In this document: positions 44,432-55,905 of the stretch, one piece after another
Numbering within the stretch: the stretch's first letter is position 1
Layout: the number at the start of each line of letters is the position of its first letter
Assembly: GCA_016742275.1 (NCBI GenBank)
Contig: JACVCD010000011.1
Coordinates: forward strand, 1 to 64,000
Origin: Gemmatimonadaceae bacterium
GTDB taxonomy: Bacteria > Gemmatimonadota > Gemmatimonadetes > Gemmatimonadales > Gemmatimonadaceae
Direction of reading: 5' to 3'
Length of the DNA stretch: 64,000 bases
Made by a program: the position numbers and the translations under genes
The notes under the pieces: generated by a model
Seen by the model: only the letters and a program-made list of their open reading frames with translations
What the model was told of the DNA's origin: nothing
Database searches by the model: none

Positions 44432-45970
44432 TCAGCTGCCGACTCGCAGATTCACCACGCGCTCACCGATGGTTCGTCCATCGCGCGGGTCAAACGCCTG
44501 CACGAGCAAGCTCACATAGTCGCCGTCCTTGAGACCAGCCAGGACATCCTGCAGATCCTTCACCGTGCGAATATCGCGGCGCGGTGTGGGATACAGCACC
44601 GCAAGCACGACATCGCTGCCGGCAAAAATCTTGTCGCGCGCCGGACCGTCTTCCGACACATCCGAAACACGAACACCGCGTCCATTCGTGCGGAGCTGCG
44701 TGGCAATAGCGGCGGGCAGCGGTTCCACCGACAAGCCCAACTTGCCAGAGGCCGGATTGCTGGTCGCGGCAGGGCTCTGCGGGTTCGCGGCAACACGAGC
44801 CGCCGCTTCTGCTTCCACCAACCTGACCTTAAACGTCTTCTTGGTGCCGAAGCGCATCACCTCAACGGGAATCACATCGTCAACGCGACGCTGACGCACG
44901 GCACGCTGCAGCGAGCTCACACGATCCACGGGCTTGCCATCGACTGTGATGATGAGGTCACCCACTTCGATACCGGCAGCCTTGGCCGGACCTGCATCAG
45001 CAGGATTGAAGCCGGCAACCTTCACACCAGTGACGCGACCCAAACCGTTGATGCCCGCATCTTCCGGTTCAGCGCGCGTGACCGACACACCCATGACGGG
45101 CAGACGGACGCGGCCTTCCTTGATGAGCGCGTCAGTAACGTTCTTGACCAGCGTGATGGGGATAGCGAAACCGTATCCGGAGTAGAAGCCGGTCTGACTG
45201 GCGATGGCGCTGTTCAAACCAATGACTTCACCACGCATGTTGATGAGCGGACCACCCGAATTACCCGGATTGATCGCTGCGTCGGTCTGAATGAAGTCGG
45301 ACACCGTGAAGCTGCCGGAGCTCGGCAGATTGATTTCTGCACCACGACCCTTGGCCGAGATGATGCCAGCGGTGACGGTGAAATCGAGACCCAACGGATT
45401 GCCAACAGCCAGCACCCACTCGCCAATGCGGGTGAGTTCGTCATCGCCAATCGTGAGCGTGGGCAGTCCACGTGCATCGATCTTGACTACGGCTACGTCG
45501 GTGGTGGAGTCGGTGCCGATAACACGGGCGCGGAACACGCGACCATCACTCAGCGTGATCGATACCTGATCGGCATCGGCTACCACGTGATTGTTCGTGA
45601 CGATGTAGCCGTCACTGGTCATAATGAACCCCGAACCTTCGCCGCGCTGCTGCCGTGGCTGCGGCGCACCGAACTGTTCGAGGAAATCTTCCATGCCCTG
45701 CGGTGGACGTGCGCGCACATTGCCGCGCGGTCGCACAGAGCGAGTGGTATTTACCGCGACAACGCCGGGGGTGACGCGTTCGGCGATATCAGCAAATGTG
45801 GATGTGCCTTCGGGACTGGCAGGGCCTCGCACAACAGTCGGTCGATTGCCGGAGGTGCTTTGGGCCCAACTGATCTTGGTCCAGTCCATACCGGACGCAA
45901 AGAGCACACCGCCAGCGAAGCACACAGCAGCAGCGGTGGCAAAGCGGAAACGTGAGTAGTGCGCAGTCAT
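44432..45970 (-). CDS. Periplasmic DegP/HtrA-type serine protease (Do family)
   Basis: Envelope protein-quality protease (512 aa). It has a signal sequence or anchor (residues about 8-27), a trypsin-like domain with catalytic H128 (TNNHVV), D158 (TTDVAVVKI) and S238 (GNSGGPL), then two PDZ domains (about 285-375 and 410-505). It is the first of two stress genes on this strand side by side with dnaK, although the hairpin at 46019-46056 separates them. Which of degP, degQ or degS it matches most closely is not decided by sequence alone; two PDZ domains exclude DegS. Confidence 0.93.
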   Translation of the reverse strand: MTAHYSRFRFATAAAVCFAGGVLFASGMDWTKISWAQSTSGNRPTVVRGPASPEGTSTFADIAERVTPGVVAVNTTRSVRPRGNVRARPPQGMEDFLEQFGAPQPRQQRGEGSGFIMTSDGYIVTNNHVVADADQVSITLSDGRVFRARVIGTDSTTDVAVVKIDARGLPTLTIGDDELTRIGEWVLAVGNPLGLDFTVTAGIISAKGRGAEINLPSSGSFTVSDFIQTDAAINPGNSGGPLINMRGEVIGLNSAIASQTGFYSGYGFAIPITLVKNVTDALIKEGRVRLPVMGVSVTRAEPEDAGINGLGRVTGVKVAGFNPADAGPAKAAGIEVGDLIITVDGKPVDRVSSLQRAVRQRRVDDVIPVEVMRFGTKKTFKVRLVEAEAAARVAANPQSPAATSNPASGKLGLSVEPLPAAIATQLRTNGRGVRVSDVSEDGPARDKIFAGSDVVLAVLYPTPRRDIRTVKDLQDVLAGLKDGDYVSLLVQAFDPRDGRTIGERVVNLRVGS

Positions 45971-46018
45971 GGTTGGAAATATTTGGTGTCGCAGGGTGAA
46001 ACGGACTACGGATCAGAC

Positions 46019-46056
46019 ACCGAAGCCCCGCCGGGAGTTTCCGGCGGGGCTTCGGT
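46019..46056. terminator. Hairpin between dnaK and the degP-like gene
   Basis: Perfect 16-bp inverted repeat (arms 46019-46034 and 46041-46056, 6-nt loop). It lies 56 nt after the dnaK stop and 48 nt before the protease start, both minus strand. The T-tract is weak, but the stem is very GC-rich, so it should end or attenuate dnaK transcription. Confidence 0.75.
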
Positions 46057-46112
46057 AATACTACACACATCGCGTTAGGCGTGTGTGCTATCTCCCGCCT
46101 TGTATCAAATCC

Positions 46113-48059
<1,947 letters not shown>

Positions 48060-48152
48060 GGGAGTCTCGATTGGGGTCCAGAAGTGGCGGGCTGATGCGG
48101 CCGATTCGCCGCCTCATGCCACCGCGTTGCCACATTGCAGCCACTGCTACCC

Positions 48153-48165
48153 TTGCCATTGGCAA
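48153..48165. repeat. Small inverted repeat in the dnaK leader
   Basis: TTGCCA-T-TGGCAA, a 6-bp inverted repeat about 94 nt upstream of the dnaK ATG, inside the presumed leader. Could be an operator or a chance palindrome; it is not a CIRCE element. Confidence 0.35.
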
Positions 48166-48188
48166 TGGGCGGGCCGCAATTCTTCTGC

Positions 48189-48215
48189 CCTATAGGCGGT
48201 TTGCGTGTCTGCCAA
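48189..48215 (-). promoter_or_regulatory. Possible dnaK promoter
   Basis: On the minus strand TTGGCA (plus 48210-48215) and TATAGG (plus 48189-48194) are 15 nt apart, a short spacer for sigma70. A heat-shock sigma could also be used, but no clear CTTGAAA/CCCCAT pair is present. Confidence 0.35.
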
Positions 48216-48291
48216 GCACGAATCAGGCTGTCGGATCGGCAGTCTGCCCTTGTCCTGTCATTTTGACCTGAGTCTGAGCGACTAAACTGCC

Positions 48292-49062
48292 ATGTTCCCC
48301 ATCGCAGACGACAACCCAACGTTGCGAACACCGGTCATGACCATCGCCATTCTGGTGGTCACCTGGGCGGTCTGGCTTTTCGTTCAGGGGGCGGGGAGTC
48401 CGCTGCCGCTGGCCATCAGCGTGTGCGACCTGGGGTTTGTGCCGGGGGAGATCAGCGGTCGGGCGCCCGTAGGATTTGGTGTGCCGCTCGGGCAGGTAAA
48501 TGGTCGGGCATTAGGGTGCTTCATCGACGAGCAACCCATCAATTGGCTGACCCCGATCATGTCGATGTTTCTGCACGGGAGCTGGGGCCACATCATCGGC
48601 AATTCCCTGTACCTCTGGGTATTTGGGAACAATGTCGAGGACAGCATGGGACGCGGCCGGTTCCTCGTGTTTTACCTACTGACGGGTGTGGCGGCAGCGT
48701 TTGCTCACCTGGCGGTTGATCCGGCGTCACCGGTGCCCACGGTCGGCGCGTCGGGGGCCATTTCTGGCATTATGGGTGCCTATCTGCTGCTTTATCCGCG
48801 CGTGCGGGTGCAGACGTATTTCCCGCCCATTTTCGTGTTCTCATTGCCCGCGTGGGCAGTACTGATTTTCTGGTTTGCGAGTCAGGTCGTGGCTGGACTT
48901 CCCGAGCTTTCCCCGCTTCGCCGAGAGATTTCCGGCGGCGTGGCCGTTTGGGCACACGTGGGTGGGTTTGTGGCTGGTGCGTTGCTCGTACGCCTGTTTG
49001 AGAACGTGGAGCTCGTGAAGCGTCGGCGGACAGTCTCCGACGCAAAGGCCGTTTGGTCCTGA
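48292..49062 (+). CDS. Rhomboid-family intramembrane serine protease
   Basis: Inner-membrane protease (256 aa) with about six helices. The catalytic serine is in VGASGAISGIMGAY, the partner histidine in WAHVGGFVAG, and the oxyanion-site region shows HGSWGHIIGNSLYLWVFGN. An insertion of about 40 residues lies between helix 1 and the HGSWGH loop. The substrate is unknown. It is divergent from dnaK, with 232 nt between starts, and is followed by an inverted repeat at 49105-49134. Confidence 0.93.
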   Translation: MFPIADDNPTLRTPVMTIAILVVTWAVWLFVQGAGSPLPLAISVCDLGFVPGEISGRAPVGFGVPLGQVNGRALGCFIDEQPINWLTPIMSMFLHGSWGHIIGNSLYLWVFGNNVEDSMGRGRFLVFYLLTGVAAAFAHLAVDPASPVPTVGASGAISGIMGAYLLLYPRVRVQTYFPPIFVFSLPAWAVLIFWFASQVVAGLPELSPLRREISGGVAVWAHVGGFVAGALLVRLFENVELVKRRRTVSDAKAVWS

Positions 49063-49104
49063 ACTGTTCGCTGCTCAATGCGTTGTGAGTGACATGTATC
49101 GCGT

Positions 49105-49134
49105 GTGTCACGAAGCTCAAGCATTTCGTGACAC
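49105..49134. repeat. 10-bp perfect inverted repeat upstream of the phosphate genes
   Basis: GTGTCACGAA and TTCGTGACAC separated by 10 nt. It lies 42 nt after the rhomboid stop and about 150 nt before the DUF47 gene. No T-tract follows, so an operator for the phosphate operon is as likely as a terminator. Confidence 0.6.
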
Positions 49135-49286
49135 GATGTGGCGCGAGAGGCCTCGTCACGCGAACGTTACAGTCTTCGCCGTATCCGTGTGATCGTCACC
49201 GTACTTCGTTTCCTGCGGCGGCGATTCCACATCAGGACCATCGCTCCGCGAACTCGGTCCGCTTTTCATTCAGCCTACACGCCACC

Positions 49287-49898
49287 GTGAAGCTTTTCTC
49301 CAAAGACGAGACGTTCTTCGACCTGTTCCGCCAACAGGCTGTGTACATCGGCGATGCCGCCACGTTGCTGCGCACGATGTTCGAGAACCCGTCGAACGCC
49401 GCGCAGATTTCCGTGCAGATCAAGAAGGTCGAAACGGATGGCGATGCCATCGTGCACACGATCAATCAGCGCATCGACACGAGCTTCGTGACACCGCTGG
49501 ATCGTGAAGACATTCACTTGCTCGCCAAGCGTCTCGACAATGTCATCGACCTCATCAACGGCGCGTCACGTCGTGTGGTGATGTTCCGTGTGACATCGGC
49601 GCGTGACGGTGGCGTGCAGATGGCTGACGTGCTGGTGCGCTGCGGCAAGGAGATTCTGGCTTCGGTTGGTGACGTCACCAAGCGTCAGCGCATGCTCGAA
49701 CATGGCCGCGCGATCAAGCAGCTCGAGGAAGAGGGTGATGTGTTGTACGCCCAGTCGGTGGGTGCACTGTTTGAACGCGACGAACCGGCGATCGAAGTGC
49801 TGAAGTGGAAGGAAATCTTCGATGCGCTGGAAGAAGCAATCGACGAATGCGAGGACGTATCGAACGCCCTCGAGAGCATCGCGCTCAAGAACAGCTGA
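49287..49898 (+). CDS. DUF47 (PhoU-like) phosphate transport accessory protein
   Basis: All-helical PhoU-like protein (203 aa), usually encoded beside PiT phosphate transporters and thought to control them. Homology starts at KLFSKDETFFDLFRQQA, so GTG 49287 is used; the upstream frame to 49089 has no homology. Family acidic, metal-binding helices are visible (KKVETDGDAIVH, KQLEEEGDVLYA and DALEEAIDECEDVSNALE). Eighteen nt separate it from the PiT gene. Confidence 0.92.
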   Translation: MKLFSKDETFFDLFRQQAVYIGDAATLLRTMFENPSNAAQISVQIKKVETDGDAIVHTINQRIDTSFVTPLDREDIHLLAKRLDNVIDLINGASRRVVMFRVTSARDGGVQMADVLVRCGKEILASVGDVTKRQRMLEHGRAIKQLEEEGDVLYAQSVGALFERDEPAIEVLKWKEIFDALEEAIDECEDVSNALESIALKNS

Positions 49899-49916
49899 CG
49901 AATCACGTCCCCTCCC

Positions 49917-50954
49917 GTGGCTACATTCGTCATCTTCATCGTCGCTGTCGCACTCGCGTTCGATTTCATCAACGGCTTTCATGATTCGGCCAACTCGATC
50001 GCTACGATCGTGGGCACCCGTGTGCTCAGTCCGCTCGCGGCCGTGGTGTGGGCAGCCGTCTTCAATTTCTCGGCCCTGTTCTTCGTGGGCACGGCCGTCG
50101 CCAAGTCCGTTGCCGCCGGTTTCATCGATCTTGGTGTCGTGGACGCCAATGTCATTCTCGGTGGACTCCTCGGCGCGATCATCTGGAATCTGATCACCTG
50201 GTGGTTCGGCATTCCGTCGAGCTCTTCGCACGCACTGATCGGCGGCTATGCCGGTGCTGCCGTGGCGAAGGCCGGATTTGCCGCACTGCTGTGGGGCAAG
50301 AAGTGGATCGAGACACTCTCGGCCATTGTGCTTTCCCCGACGCTGGGCGCACTCATGGGCTTCCTGCTCATGATCATCGTCTTCAATACGTTCCGACACG
50401 TGGCGAACGCGAAGGCCGAGAAGTTCTTCAGGGTCGCGCAGCTCACAAGTTCCGCGTTGTTGTCACTGGCCCATGGGGGCAATGACGCGCAGAAGACCAT
50501 GGGTATCATCGTCGGATTGCTGGTGGCTACGCAGGCCACCTTTGCCAATCAGACGGGTATGTTGGCCCATCTGCACGTGACATCGCTGGATCATATCCCG
50601 CTTTGGGTCGAGCTCAGCGCGTACACGATGATCTCGCTGGGCACGCTGTTTGGTGGCTGGCGTATCGTACACACGATGGGTACGCGCATCACGAAGCTGC
50701 GCCCGGTGGGTGGCTTCTGCGCAGAAACCGGCGGTGCGCTGGTCATTCTGGCCGCGTCCAAGCTGGGTATTCCGGTGAGCACCACGCACACCATCACCGG
50801 CGCCATTGTTGGTGTCGGTGCGACCAATCGTCTGTCCGCTGTGCGGTGGGGATTGGCCGGTCGCATCGTGTGGGCATGGGTGGTGACGATTCCCGCGAGC
50901 GCTGCGATGGCGGCGCTGACGTACTGGTTGCTCGCAGCCTTCAATCCTCTTTGA
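49917..50954 (+). CDS. PiT-family inorganic phosphate transporter
   Basis: Low-affinity, ion-coupled phosphate permease of the inner membrane (345 aa, about nine to ten helices). Both inverted-repeat signatures are visible: FINGFHDSANSIATIVGTR near the N-terminus and ALAHGGNDAQKTMG-type sequence (LSLAHGGNDAQKTMGI) in the second half, plus VSTTHTITGAIVGVG. GTG start. The DUF47 neighbour is the usual partner. In some bacteria such pairs export or cotransport metal phosphate. Confidence 0.94.
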   Translation: MATFVIFIVAVALAFDFINGFHDSANSIATIVGTRVLSPLAAVVWAAVFNFSALFFVGTAVAKSVAAGFIDLGVVDANVILGGLLGAIIWNLITWWFGIPSSSSHALIGGYAGAAVAKAGFAALLWGKKWIETLSAIVLSPTLGALMGFLLMIIVFNTFRHVANAKAEKFFRVAQLTSSALLSLAHGGNDAQKTMGIIVGLLVATQATFANQTGMLAHLHVTSLDHIPLWVELSAYTMISLGTLFGGWRIVHTMGTRITKLRPVGGFCAETGGALVILAASKLGIPVSTTHTITGAIVGVGATNRLSAVRWGLAGRIVWAWVVTIPASAAMAALTYWLLAAFNPL

Positions 50955-50997
50955 CCTGGAGACGCGCGATCGCCATCAGGCGGTCGCGCGTACCGTG

Positions 50998-53130
50998 ATG
51001 TCCTCGGCGACGTCGTTGTCCCTGCCGTACCTGAATCGCGAGCTCTCGTGGCTTGAGTTCAATGCCCGAGTGCTGGAGGAGGCGCTCGACGAGCGTGTGC
51101 CCCTGCTCGAGCGCCTCAAGTTCCTGGCCATTTTCAGCACCAACCTCGACGAGTTCTACATGGTCCGCGTGGCGGGCCTGCGTCGAAAGGCGGCCGCTGG
51201 AGCGTCGCAATATGCCTCCGATCCGCTCACACCCGCCGAACAGCTTGTCGCCATTCGCGAGCGCGTTGCCGAGTTGCTGCAGCGTCGGCGTCAGTTGTTG
51301 CGCCGCGAATTGCTGCCGGTGCTGGCCACCAAGGGTATTCAGCTGGTCTCGGTGGCTTCGTTGAGCGCAGGGGAGCGTGAACGCATTCAAGCGTTCTTCG
51401 AGGCACAGGTGTTTCCGGTGCTGACGCCACTAGCCGTCGACCCCGGGCATCCATTCCCGTACATCTCGAATCTTTCGTTGTCGCTGGCGGTGGACATCAT
51501 CGATCCGGTGACGGGCAAGGAGCACTTCGCGCGCGTGAAAGTGCCGCGGCTGTTGTCGCGGTGGGTGCCAACGGGCAGTGGGCATCACTACGTGCCGCTG
51601 GAAGAGGTGATTGCCGCGAACCTGGGTTCGCTGTTTCCCGGCATGGAAGTGCGACGCTCGTCGCTGTTTCGCATCACACGCTATTCCGACCTCGATCTGG
51701 GGCAGATGGATCAGCCGGAAGATCTGCTTGAGACGATCGAGCAGCAGGTCTTCCAGCGTCGGTTCGGTGAAGTCGTGCGTCTCGAAGTGCAACGCGATAT
51801 GCCCGAGGCGTTCCGCACCATTCTGCTCGAAGAACTCGGCGCGAGTGAAACGCAGGAAGTCGCGCCGCTGCAAGAGCATGATGTGCATGATCTCGACGAA
51901 CTGCTCGAGCTTGGCGATCTGATTCAGCTTGCCGGACTCGACATGCCGGAACTGCGAGACCCGCCGCACACACCGGTGATTCCTCCGGCGTTCCGCGATG
52001 CGCGCAATATGTTCGATGCCATTCGCGAACGTGATGTGATGGTGCACCACCCGTACGAGTCGTTCAGTTCATCTGTCGAAGCTTTCCTCGAAGCGGCGGC
52101 CAACGATCCGCAGGTGTTGGCCATCAAGCTCACGCTCTACCGCACTTCGGGCGACACGGCCATCGTGCGTGCGCTTACGGAAGCCGCCGAAGCAGGCAAG
52201 CAGGTGGCGGTGCTCATTGAATTGCAGGCGCGATTCGACGAACAGAACAACATCAGCTTCGCACGTACCATGGAAAGCTTCGGCATCCATGTGGCGTATG
52301 GATTGGCCGGGCTCAAGACACACGCCAAGACGGTACTGGTCGTTCGACGTGAAGCGGACGGCATCCGGCGTTACGTGCACATCGGAACGGGTAACTACAA
52401 CTCCAAGACGGCCAGACTCTACACCGATATCGGTTTGTTTACGTGCAATCCGGAAATCGGTGCGGACTTGAGTGATTTGTTCAACTCACTCACGGGTGTG
52501 TCGCGTCAGCGTTTCTATCGGCGTCTCGCGGTGGCTCCAATTGGACTCCGGGCCAAGGTGCTCGAGTTGATCGATCGCGAGACCGCACATGCGCAGGGCG
52601 GTCGTGGGGGACGCATTATCGCCAAGATGAATGCGCTGGTGGATCCCGAGGTCATTGCGGCGCTCTATCGCGCGTCGCAGGCCGGTGTGGAGATCGATCT
52701 GATTGTGCGCGGGATCTGCTGTCTCGTGCCCGGCCTGCAGGGAGTGAGCGAACGCATCCGCGTCATCAGCATCATTGGACGTTTTCTCGAGCATTCCCGC
52801 GTGGCGTATTTCGCCAATGGCGGCAATCCGGAGTACTACATCGGTTCTGCCGATTGGATGCCACGCAATTTCGATCGTCGTGTGGAATCCATGGTGCCCA
52901 TCGATGATCCGCAGTTGCATCGCGGACTCGAGTTGGTGTTGGCGACCTGTCTCTCGGACAATCGCCAGGCCTGGGAGCTTGGTTCAGATGGCCGTTACCG
53001 TCGGCGGACGCCGAACGGTGATGAGGTGCGCGCCACGCAGCCGACGCTGGTACGTCACCCGTGGGGAGTCGTACCAGCCAAGGCCAAGACCGCGACGTCT
53101 ACTCGCTCTCGCCGTCGTCGTCCGCAATGA
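50998..53130 (+). CDS. ppk1: Polyphosphate kinase 1
   Basis: Makes polyphosphate from ATP (reversible) (710 aa). The N-terminal domain (YLNRELSWLEFNARVLEEA), a head domain and the two catalytic phospholipase-D-like C domains are present. The autophosphorylated histidine is H442 (LKTHAKTVLVVRR) and the second catalytic histidine is H599 (LEHSRVAYFAN). GTG 50995 directly precedes ATG 50998. The 3' end overlaps the convergent ppx gene by 32 bp. Confidence 0.97.
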   Translation: MSSATSLSLPYLNRELSWLEFNARVLEEALDERVPLLERLKFLAIFSTNLDEFYMVRVAGLRRKAAAGASQYASDPLTPAEQLVAIRERVAELLQRRRQLLRRELLPVLATKGIQLVSVASLSAGERERIQAFFEAQVFPVLTPLAVDPGHPFPYISNLSLSLAVDIIDPVTGKEHFARVKVPRLLSRWVPTGSGHHYVPLEEVIAANLGSLFPGMEVRRSSLFRITRYSDLDLGQMDQPEDLLETIEQQVFQRRFGEVVRLEVQRDMPEAFRTILLEELGASETQEVAPLQEHDVHDLDELLELGDLIQLAGLDMPELRDPPHTPVIPPAFRDARNMFDAIRERDVMVHHPYESFSSSVEAFLEAAANDPQVLAIKLTLYRTSGDTAIVRALTEAAEAGKQVAVLIELQARFDEQNNISFARTMESFGIHVAYGLAGLKTHAKTVLVVRREADGIRRYVHIGTGNYNSKTARLYTDIGLFTCNPEIGADLSDLFNSLTGVSRQRFYRRLAVAPIGLRAKVLELIDRETAHAQGGRGGRIIAKMNALVDPEVIAALYRASQAGVEIDLIVRGICCLVPGLQGVSERIRVISIIGRFLEHSRVAYFANGGNPEYYIGSADWMPRNFDRRVESMVPIDDPQLHRGLELVLATCLSDNRQAWELGSDGRYRRRTPNGDEVRATQPTLVRHPWGVVPAKAKTATSTRSRRRRPQ

Positions 53131-54691
53131 CTTCCGTTCCGTCGGGCATGACCACGACGACGGGACGATCCAGCACATCTTCGAGCAGATGTCGCTTGCG
53201 GCTTGCGCCCCAGCATTCGAGACGGATGTTGGTGGCGCCGTCGGTTTCGCTTGGCATCACACGCAGCGCATCTGACGTCCATTTCACGGAGAGCGTGCCG
53301 ACTGCGGCAACATGCCCGCGGTCCATGCCATCAGCAAAGCGCAGAATCGCAGAGAGCTTGGTGATGCGATCGCGCATGGTCTTGTCCAGCTGACCATAGC
53401 CGGCGTGCTTGAGCTTCGGTGGCGCGCCGCGGTGATAGCGCGCGATATGAGCAATGGCCACCTGTTCGGCCGGTGTCATGCCCAACAGTTCTGCGTGGGA
53501 AATGAGATGGAACGAATGTTTGTGGTGCTTCTCGTAGTTGATGTGGTATCCCACATCGTGCAGCAGTGCGGCATCAGCCAGCATACGCCGGTCATCGGGT
53601 GAGAGACCGAGTCGCGGAGCCAGCGCATCAAACAACTGAAGCGAGAGCGCCTGCACCTGACGCGCGTGCGGCGCCTCGTAGTGACAGCGTTCGGCGAATT
53701 CGCGAACGGAACGTTCACGAGCCACGCCGGGATCCGCTACAACAGGCGTGACACGCGCGGTCTCGAGGAGCAATCCTTCACGAATGCCGTAAGCCGACAC
53801 GAGAAGATCATGCGGATCGAATCGCGACAGCACTTCGGCGGCGACGGCGAGGCCGGCCACGATGATGTCGGCGCGCGCCGGATTGAGGCCGGGCACCAAA
53901 TGCCGCTCATCGCTGTCGAGACGCTGCAGCCAATCGAGGGCGTGCTCGAGCTCAACGCGAGTCACCCGCGTTCCGTGTGGTGAGCGCACACTGACATGCT
54001 GACGCGCGAGTACAATACCGGCCAGGTTCGTGAACGTGCCACCCGATCCGATGATCTGTGCCCCGCGCCAATCCTTGACCGGCACTGCTTTCTTGAGGCC
54101 CTCGCGCACATACTCGCGAAGCGCACGTACGCGCTTCGGGCGAACGGTCGGCAGCAGAAACTTTTCGGTCATGCGCACCGCGCCAAATGGTAGCGAGGCC
54201 ACGCGCTCGATGAGACCGTCCTTGGCGAGCACCAGTTCGAGAGAGCCGCCACCGATGTCCATGACCACGGTGCGACCGGCGCCCAGTTCGAAGTGCGCCA
54301 ATGCGCTTCGGAAAGAGAGCAGGGCCTCTTCTTCGCCGCTCAGAACCCGCACGCGTTCACCGGTTGCTTCGTAGACCTGCTCGGTGAATTCAATGGCGTT
54401 GGCGGCGTCTCGCACGGCGCTGGTAGCCACGATTTCCAGTCGGGCGGCACCGAGCTGCCGAGCCAGCAGGACCATGCGCTGTACGGCCGACACGGCGAGC
54501 GCGATGGCATCCGGTGACAGTGCACCGCTCGACTCGAGTCCGTCGCCCAGTCGCGGCATCGCCTTCATTTCGTCGACAACACGGATCTGTCCAGCGGGTG
54601 ACACGTCGGCAATGATCTGCCGAACCGAGTTGGAACCGATGTCGATGGCCGCGATGCGGACATCGGTGCCGGAGGCAATCGGTGCACTCAT
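53099..54691 (-). CDS. ppx: Exopolyphosphatase / pppGpp phosphohydrolase (Ppx/GppA)
   Basis: Hydrolyses polyphosphate ends or pppGpp (530 aa). The actin-like ATPase fold shows AAIDIGSNSVRQII, VMDIGGGSLELVLA and GSGGTFTNLAGI; an HD-type C-terminal domain follows (ALLHDVGYHINYEKHHKHS) as in the long Ppx/GppA form. It is convergent with ppk1, and their 3' ends overlap by 32 bp, opposing polyphosphate synthesis and breakdown genes. Which substrate is preferred cannot be read from sequence. Confidence 0.93.
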   Translation of the reverse strand: MSAPIASGTDVRIAAIDIGSNSVRQIIADVSPAGQIRVVDEMKAMPRLGDGLESSGALSPDAIALAVSAVQRMVLLARQLGAARLEIVATSAVRDAANAIEFTEQVYEATGERVRVLSGEEEALLSFRSALAHFELGAGRTVVMDIGGGSLELVLAKDGLIERVASLPFGAVRMTEKFLLPTVRPKRVRALREYVREGLKKAVPVKDWRGAQIIGSGGTFTNLAGIVLARQHVSVRSPHGTRVTRVELEHALDWLQRLDSDERHLVPGLNPARADIIVAGLAVAAEVLSRFDPHDLLVSAYGIREGLLLETARVTPVVADPGVARERSVREFAERCHYEAPHARQVQALSLQLFDALAPRLGLSPDDRRMLADAALLHDVGYHINYEKHHKHSFHLISHAELLGMTPAEQVAIAHIARYHRGAPPKLKHAGYGQLDKTMRDRITKLSAILRFADGMDRGHVAAVGTLSVKWTSDALRVMPSETDGATNIRLECWGASRKRHLLEDVLDRPVVVVMPDGTEVIADDDGESE

Positions 54692-54760
54692 GATGCGCGT
54701 GTGTTGTCGGGGGGCGGGCCGAGGCGGGGCATACCGGAAAACTAGTCGCCGGTCGCGCGT

Positions 54761-55897
54761 TCAGCGCTCCGAATTATCCAGGAGACCGTCGAGTCGGCGA
54801 AGCACGTCCTCGGTCGCCGCAGCAGGCAATGTGACGTAACCCATGGTCGAGGTGATGGTGCTGCCATCACGAAGTGCCCAATGAAGAAAGTCCACCAACT
54901 GACGAGTGCGCGGATTTCCGAGAACTGTGGGTGAAAATACGATCCACGTAAAGGAAGCGATGGGGTATGACTGCGCGCCGGGAGCGTCCACCAGCGAAAG
55001 TCGATAGTCGGGCGGAGCCGCTGCCGCACGATCCCGCGAAAGACCCTCGAGCGTTGCCGATGCCGCCGACGCAACCTCGAATGGCATGGGAGAGACAAAA
55101 CGACCGGCGCGATTCTGCACGTGCGCGAGGGGCAGGCGATTCTGACGGCCATAAACCGTCTCGAGATAGCCCACCGCACCCACCGTCTGTTTCACTTCAC
55201 CGGCAACGCCTTCATTGCCATGCGCGCCGCGCCCCACGGGCCAGTCTACTGTGCTCCCGCGTCCTGCAATGCGCACCCAGTCCGCGCTGACGGCCGACAG
55301 ATAGTCGCTGAAAATGTACGATGTGCCGCTGTCATCGTCTCGCACCACCACCACCACCGAATCCGATGGCAATTTCACATCCGGATTGAGGGCTTGCAGA
55401 CGTGGGTCATTCCACCGACCAATACGGCCGAGAAAAAGATCGGCGATGACCGCGGGACTGAGGCGAAGCGGACGAGCGATTGTCGGCAGATTGTACGTAA
55501 TCCCTACGGCGCCAACCGCTGTGGGAATGTGCAGCACCTGCGCGCCGACGCGGCGCATTTGCGCGTCGCTCATAGGCACATCAGTCGCACCAAAATCCGC
55601 CGAACGATTGATCACATGGCGAATGCCTTCGCCCGAACTTTCTGCACGATAGTTGATGCGTACGCGAGCGATGGGGGCGTACTCATTGAACCATCGCGCA
55701 TACAGCGGATACGGAAACGACGCGCCGCCGCCGGTGAGATCGACATGAGTCGATGCGGCGAAGGCTTGCTGCGCACTGTCCGTGGCGGAGTCGCCAGATC
55801 CCAGGCGTGAACGGGTCGCTCCACGTGGACCGGCATCAGTACATCCCGCACATATGACAGTCAGTGCGGCCAACAGGAATCGCGATGTGCGCAGCAT
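54761..55897 (-). CDS. pstS: Phosphate-binding lipoprotein (PstS-like)
   Basis: Periplasmic phosphate receptor of a PstSCAB uptake system (378 aa), made as a lipoprotein (hydrophobic signal, lipobox VICAGC). The family's phosphate-loop motifs are present (GGGASFPYPLYARWF, DFGATDVPM, RDDDSGTSYIFSDYL). No pstC, pstA or pstB lies in the window, so it must work with a system encoded elsewhere. ATG 55897 is chosen because the signal peptide starts there; 8 nt follow the upstream lipoprotein gene. Confidence 0.9.
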   Translation of the reverse strand: MLRTSRFLLAALTVICAGCTDAGPRGATRSRLGSGDSATDSAQQAFAASTHVDLTGGGASFPYPLYARWFNEYAPIARVRINYRAESSGEGIRHVINRSADFGATDVPMSDAQMRRVGAQVLHIPTAVGAVGITYNLPTIARPLRLSPAVIADLFLGRIGRWNDPRLQALNPDVKLPSDSVVVVVRDDDSGTSYIFSDYLSAVSADWVRIAGRGSTVDWPVGRGAHGNEGVAGEVKQTVGAVGYLETVYGRQNRLPLAHVQNRAGRFVSPMPFEVASAASATLEGLSRDRAAAAPPDYRLSLVDAPGAQSYPIASFTWIVFSPTVLGNPRTRQLVDFLHWALRDGSTITSTMGYVTLPAAATEDVLRRLDGLLDNSER

Positions 55898-55905
55898 TCG
55901 AGGTG

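Noticed and set aside
44357-45955. Long plus-strand open frame (532 codons) opposite the degP-like gene
   Set aside because: It lies wholly antisense to a protease with an intact catalytic triad, has His/Arg/Thr-rich composition and no motifs; a typical shadow frame in GC-rich DNA.
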